Part shown: positions 60,461 to 64,000 of the stretch, one piece after another | How positions within the stretch are numbered: position 1 is the stretch's first letter | Layout: each line of letters starts with the position of its first letter | Source of the DNA: Alphaproteobacteria bacterium | Lineage (GTDB): Bacteria; Pseudomonadota; Alphaproteobacteria; Rhizobiales; Devosiaceae | NCBI GenBank assembly: GCA_018828145.1 | Contig: JAHJWO010000009.1 | Span: forward strand, 62,001-126,000 | Length of the DNA: 64,000 bases | Direction of reading: 5' to 3' | Program-made: the position numbers and the translations under genes | Notes under the pieces: generated by a model | The model's database searches: none | What the model was told of the DNA's origin: nothing | Seen by the model: the letters and a program-made list of their open reading frames with translations, nothing else

Positions 60461-60892
60461 ATGCCAGACCTGATCCCCATCACCCGCTCCATTTCCATCG
60501 ATCCGTCGGAGATCGAGGAGACATTCGTGCGGGCGTCGGGGCCGGGCGGGCAGAATGTCAACAAGGTGTCGAGTGCGGTGCAGCTGCGCTTTGACCTGGC
60601 CAATTCGCCATCCATTCCCGAGCCAATGAAGCGGCGCGTGGCTGTGCTGGCGGGCAAGCGTCTGACCAAGCAGGGCGTGATCGTCATCACCGCCAATTCG
60701 CATCGCGACCAGCCGATGAACCGGGCTGACGCGCTGGAGCGGCTGGTGGGGCTGCTGGTGGCGGGCGCGCATGTGCCCAAGGCCCGCATTGCGACGCGGC
60801 CGACCCTTGGATCCAAGCAAAGGCGGCTGGAGGCGAAATCGGTGCGCTCCGAGGTCAAGCGGATGCGCAGCAATCCCTCGGACGGGCAGTGA
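60461..60892 (+). CDS. arfB: Peptidyl-tRNA hydrolase ArfB (ribosome rescue)
   Basis: A 143-residue protein with the GGQ motif in ASGPGGQNVNKVSSAVQLRF, like release factors, and a basic C-terminal tail (RPTLGSKQRRLEAKSVRSEV with KRMRSNPS) that senses the empty mRNA channel of stalled ribosomes. Function as in E. coli YaeJ. It starts right after repeat D. Confidence 0.95.
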   Translation: MPDLIPITRSISIDPSEIEETFVRASGPGGQNVNKVSSAVQLRFDLANSPSIPEPMKRRVAVLAGKRLTKQGVIVITANSHRDQPMNRADALERLVGLLVAGAHVPKARIATRPTLGSKQRRLEAKSVRSEVKRMRSNPSDGQ

Positions 60893-60978
60893 TTGCCCTT
60901 TTCGCGCGGCAAGTTGGCTAGCGACAGCGGAAGTCAGGCCAACTATCGTTGCGGTCGTGGTCCAGAGGGGTGCTCGCC

Positions 60979-62325
60979 ATGAAGATTGCCATTGCCGGCG
61001 CCGGTTATGTTGGATTGGTCACCGGCGTTTGCTTGGCCGATTTTGGTCATGACGTGGTCTGCGTCGACAAGGATCAGAGCAGGATCGACGCGCTGGAGCG
61101 CGGCGAGATTCCGATCTACGAGCCGGGGCTGGCCGAACTCGTCGCCAGCAATGTTGGCGCGGGGCGCCTGTCCTTCACCACGGACCTGGCGAGCGCAGTG
61201 GGCGCGGCCGAGGTGGTGTTCATCGCGGTGGGGACGCCATCGCGGCGCGGCGATGGGCACGCGGACCTCAGCTATGTGCACGAGGCGGCGCGGGAGATCG
61301 CCGCCAGTGTCGCGGGCTTCACGGTGGTGGTGACCAAATCAACCGTGCCGGTGGGGACAGGCGACGCGGTCGCGGGAATCATTGCAGCCGCCCGGCCGGA
61401 TGCCGACGTGGCGGTGGTATCCAACCCCGAATTCCTGCGCGAAGGCGCGGCCATCGACGATTTCAAGCGGCCGGACCGGATCGTGGTCGGGCTGGAGGAT
61501 GAGCGGGCCAGGGCCGTGATGGCGGAGGTCTATCGGCCGCTCTACCTCAACCAGGCGCCGCTCATGTTCACCAACCGGCGCACGGCCGAGCTGATCAAAT
61601 ATGCGGCCAATGCGTTCCTGGCGATGAAGATCACCTTCATCAACGAGATGGCCGATCTCTGCGAGGCGGCGGGCGCCGATGTGCAGCAGGTGGCGCGGGG
61701 CATGGGGCTCGACAATCGCATCGGGGGAAAATTCCTGCATGCGGGGCCGGGCTACGGCGGGTCGTGCTTTCCCAAGGATACGCAGGCGCTGATCCGGATC
61801 GGTCAGGATTTCGACAGCCCGATGCGGCTGGTGGAGACCACGGTCGCGGTCAACAGTGCGCGCCGGCAGGCCATGGCGGGACGGGTGATTGCCGCCTGCG
61901 GCGGCGATGTGCGCGGCAAGACCATTGGCGTCCTGGGCCTGACGTTCAAGCCCAATACCGACGACATGCGCGAGGCGGCGTCGATCGACATCATCGAGGG
62001 GCTGCTGGCGGCGGGCGCGCGCGTTGCCGCCTACGACCCGCAGGGCATGCGGGCGGCGCGGGAGCTGCTCGCTGGCGTGGACTTCGGCGGCAGCGCCTAT
62101 GACGTGGCCGAGGGGGCCGACGCGCTGGTGCTCGTCACCGAATGGAATGAGTTCCGCTCGCTGGACCTGGCGCGGCTGCACGGGCTGATGCGCACGCCCG
62201 TGCTGGTCGACCTGCGCAATGTCTATCGCCACGACGAGGTGGCGCGGCACGGCTTTGACTATAGCAGCATCGGCCGTCCGGCCGGGCTGAGCGCGCAAGG
62301 TGGCGCGGCGGAGGCGGCGGAGTGA
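60979..62325 (+). CDS. ugd: UDP-glucose 6-dehydrogenase
   Basis: A 448-residue enzyme making UDP-glucuronate. IAGAGYVGLVTGVCLADFGH binds NAD, GPGYGGSCFPKDTQAL carries the catalytic cysteine and Lys, and GLTFKPNTDDMREAASI the C-terminal domain motif. GAGGGG lies 8 bases before the ATG at 60979. The stop overlaps the epimerase GTG, so the product goes directly to the next enzyme. Confidence 0.95.
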   Translation: MKIAIAGAGYVGLVTGVCLADFGHDVVCVDKDQSRIDALERGEIPIYEPGLAELVASNVGAGRLSFTTDLASAVGAAEVVFIAVGTPSRRGDGHADLSYVHEAAREIAASVAGFTVVVTKSTVPVGTGDAVAGIIAAARPDADVAVVSNPEFLREGAAIDDFKRPDRIVVGLEDERARAVMAEVYRPLYLNQAPLMFTNRRTAELIKYAANAFLAMKITFINEMADLCEAAGADVQQVARGMGLDNRIGGKFLHAGPGYGGSCFPKDTQALIRIGQDFDSPMRLVETTVAVNSARRQAMAGRVIAACGGDVRGKTIGVLGLTFKPNTDDMREAASIDIIEGLLAAGARVAAYDPQGMRAARELLAGVDFGGSAYDVAEGADALVLVTEWNEFRSLDLARLHGLMRTPVLVDLRNVYRHDEVARHGFDYSSIGRPAGLSAQGGAAEAAE

Positions 62326-63323
62326 GAATTTTCATCACCGGGGCGGCCGGCTTCATCGGCTTTCACCTGGCGCAGAGGCTGCTCGCTGATGGCCATGCCG
62401 TGACGGGCTATGACGGGATGACCGACTATTACGACCCGGCGCTCAAGCGCGCGCGGCTGGCCATGCTGGCCGGGCATGAGCGGTTCGTCCTGATCGAGGG
62501 CATGCTGGAGGATGCGGCGCGGCTGCGCGAGGGGCTGGCGCAGAGCGGGGCGGAGGTGGTGCTGCATCTGGCGGCGCAGGCGGGCGTGCGCTACAGCCTC
62601 GAGCAGCCGCAGAGCTATATCCAGTCCAATGTGGTGGGCACGGCCAACCTGCTCGAGGCGCTGCGGGCGCTACCGCCCAGACATCTGATCTTTGCCTCGA
62701 CCAGCTCGATCTATGGCGGCAATTCCAAGGTGCCCTTTGCCGAGACGGACCGGGCGGACGGGCCGGTGTCGCTCTATGCGGCGACCAAGAAATCGGGCGA
62801 GGCGATGGTGCATGCCTATGCGCATCTGTTCGGCATCCCCGCGACCTGCGTGCGGTTCTTCACGGTCTATGGGCCGTGGAGCCGGCCGGACATGGCGCCG
62901 CTCAAATTTGCCACCGCAATGATGGAGGGGCGGCCGATCGACGTCTATGGCTTTGGCCGGATGCGGCGGGATTTCACCTTTGTGGACGACCTGGTGGATG
63001 CCATTGCCCGGCTGATGGAGCGGGCGCCGGAAACGGGCAAGGGCGTCGCGCATGACAGCCTGTCGGAGGTTGCGCCGTTTCGCATCGTCAATATCGGCGG
63101 CGGGCGGCCGACCGAACTCATGGACTTCATTGGCGTGCTGGAGCGGGCGCTGGGCGTCAAGGCGCAGCTCAACCTGCTGCCGATGCAGCCGGGCGATGTG
63201 GTGGCGACGGAGGCCGACACGCGCCTGCTGCAGGCGCTCATAGGTGCAATGCCGCAAACCCCGATGGACGTCGGGGTGGCCCGCTTCGTAGCATGGTTCA
63301 AGAGCTATAACGGCTACGCGTGA
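62322..63323 (+). CDS. UDP-glucuronate 4-epimerase
   Basis: A 333-residue extended SDR. FITGAAGFIGFHLAQRLL binds NAD, LAAQAGVRYSLEQPQSYIQS is the pattern of UDP-glucuronate epimerases, and YAATKKSGEAMVHAY carries Tyr-x-x-x-Lys. It converts UDP-glucuronate to UDP-galacturonate. Start GTG at 62322 overlaps the ugd stop (GTGA). Part of a sugar-nucleotide operon. Confidence 0.93.
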   Translation: MRIFITGAAGFIGFHLAQRLLADGHAVTGYDGMTDYYDPALKRARLAMLAGHERFVLIEGMLEDAARLREGLAQSGAEVVLHLAAQAGVRYSLEQPQSYIQSNVVGTANLLEALRALPPRHLIFASTSSIYGGNSKVPFAETDRADGPVSLYAATKKSGEAMVHAYAHLFGIPATCVRFFTVYGPWSRPDMAPLKFATAMMEGRPIDVYGFGRMRRDFTFVDDLVDAIARLMERAPETGKGVAHDSLSEVAPFRIVNIGGGRPTELMDFIGVLERALGVKAQLNLLPMQPGDVVATEADTRLLQALIGAMPQTPMDVGVARFVAWFKSYNGYA

Positions 63324-63340
63324 GAGCAGGAGAGACGGGA

Positions 63341-64000
63341 TTGGCAGCGAGCAGCCTCAAATTCGGCACCAGCGGTCTGCGCGGCCTGGCAGTGGACCTC
63401 GAGGGGCAGGCGGCGCGGCGCTATACTGCGGCGTTCTTGCGGCATGTGGCCGCGCTGGGCGAGAGCGGCGGCGGGCGGGTATTCCTTGGGCGCGATTTTC
63501 GTCCGTCGAGCCCTGCGATCGCGGCTGAATGCGCGGCTGCCATTGCCGAGGCCGGGATGGAGCCAGTGGATTGCGGCACCATTCCGACGCCGGCGCTGGC
63601 CTGCCATGCGATGGCGGCGGGTTGCGCTGCAATCATGATCACGGGCAGCCATATTCCAGCGGACCGGAACGGGCTGAAGTTCTACCTGCCGGGCGGGGAA
63701 ATCAGCAAGGCGGACGAGGCTGGCATTCTGTCGGCGCTGAGCGATGCGTCAGTGGGCGATTTGGGCGTTGCGATTGCCGACGAGTCAGCGTTGGCCAGCG
63801 CGCGGTATTTCGAGCGTTTTGCCGGGCTGCTGGCGGCTGGGGCATTGACGGGCTGGAGGATCGGGGTGTTCGAGCATTCCAGCGTTGCGCGGGATGTAGT
63901 GACGGCAATCCTCCGACATTTCGGCGCCCAGACCGTCAGTTTGGGGCGGACGGAGCAATTTGTCGCGGTGGATACGGAGGCCTTCGGCGACACGGTTTTC
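63341..64000 (+). CDS. Phosphomannomutase/phosphoglucomutase, N-terminal part (cut by window edge)
   Basis: The frame is open to the end of the window (about 220 codons). LKFGTSGLRGLAVDLEGQAA is the phosphohexose mutase start, and MITGSHIPADRNGLKFYLPG is the active-site loop with the phosphoserine in TGSHIP. It interconverts hexose 1- and 6-phosphates, feeding sugar-nucleotide synthesis with ugd and the epimerase. TTG at 63341 has AGGAG 8 bases upstream; an in-frame GTG at 63320 overlaps the epimerase stop and is an alternative. Confidence 0.88.
   Translation, partial: MAASSLKFGTSGLRGLAVDLEGQAARRYTAAFLRHVAALGESGGGRVFLGRDFRPSSPAIAAECAAAIAEAGMEPVDCGTIPTPALACHAMAAGCAAIMITGSHIPADRNGLKFYLPGGEISKADEAGILSALSDASVGDLGVAIADESALASARYFERFAGLLAAGALTGWRIGVFEHSSVARDVVTAILRHFGAQTVSLGRTEQFVAVDTEAFGDTVF

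Noticed and set aside
1..64000. CRISPR array
   Set aside because: No series of evenly spaced direct repeats; the repeats found are dispersed palindromes.

Overview
The window reads as chromosomal DNA of a high-GC alphaproteobacterium, most likely a member of the Hyphomicrobiales near Devosia. That placement is an inference from gene content: clustered purBCSQL with bolA and a CGFS glutaredoxin, an F1-ATPase zeta inhibitor (DUF1476), cysE next to DUF3126, opgGHC, EcfG-type stress promoters and a zf-CHCC protein. No database search was possible. Coding density is high, many genes overlap by the 4-base ATGA or GTGA junction, and the gaps often carry GC-rich palindromic repeats.

Layout. 1-6.2 kb: end of an inositol-monophosphatase-family gene, a class V aminotransferase, an ArsR/SRPBCC pair with an ATAAG-repeat leader, a ClpP and two MFS transporters. 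6.3-14.6 kb (minus): a purine and Fe-S related run read as purC, purS, a 27-codon ORF, an acyltransferase, purQ, purL, a secreted protein, bolA, a small unknown, HIT, HAD, grxD. 14.8-21.1 kb: zeta inhibitor, then rpe-purB with two GNATs and an RBBP9-type hydrolase, ccdA, radC and map. 21.2-25.7 kb: a CinA-type protein, gpt, then a two-gene insert that looks like an orphan phage-derived (MuF-like) toxin with a candidate immunity gene, then a Tat-type L,D-transpeptidase lipoprotein.

25.7-35.8 kb: SDR, BioF2/FemAB-type acetyltransferase and polysaccharide flippase, SH3 protein, tRNA-Leu(UAA), RidA, RluA-type pseudouridine synthase, CsbD under an EcfG-like promoter, DHFR-like protein, Ogt, CYTH protein, SDR, DMT exporter and DUF1622. 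35.8-39.1 kb: a gluconate cluster (gntK and a gluconate 5-dehydrogenase-like SDR divergent from gnd, with a palindromic operator between) and a DUF6894-like gene behind a second EcfG-like promoter. 39.2-48.8 kb: TetA-type MFS, FAD monooxygenase, zf-CHCC, hydrolase, cysE-DUF3126, and a group with a LapG-family (BTLCP) protease, a tandem PilZ protein and a PAS_5 protein. 48.9-54.4 kb: rhomboid protease and the periplasmic glucan operon opgG-opgH-opgC, in which the 5' end of opgH appears out of frame. 54.5-64 kb: hisI, AraC regulator, folE, IscU-like protein, yidD, GFA protein, thrS, arfB, and a sugar-nucleotide operon (UDP-glucose dehydrogenase, UDP-glucuronate 4-epimerase, phosphohexomutase running off the end).

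The most unusual items are the toxin/immunity-like pair at 22.87-24.94 kb, whose ribosome binding site lies inside a perfect hairpin; the split opgH start; the two EcfG-type promoters; the perfect palindrome between the gluconate genes; and the recurring palindromic repeats.
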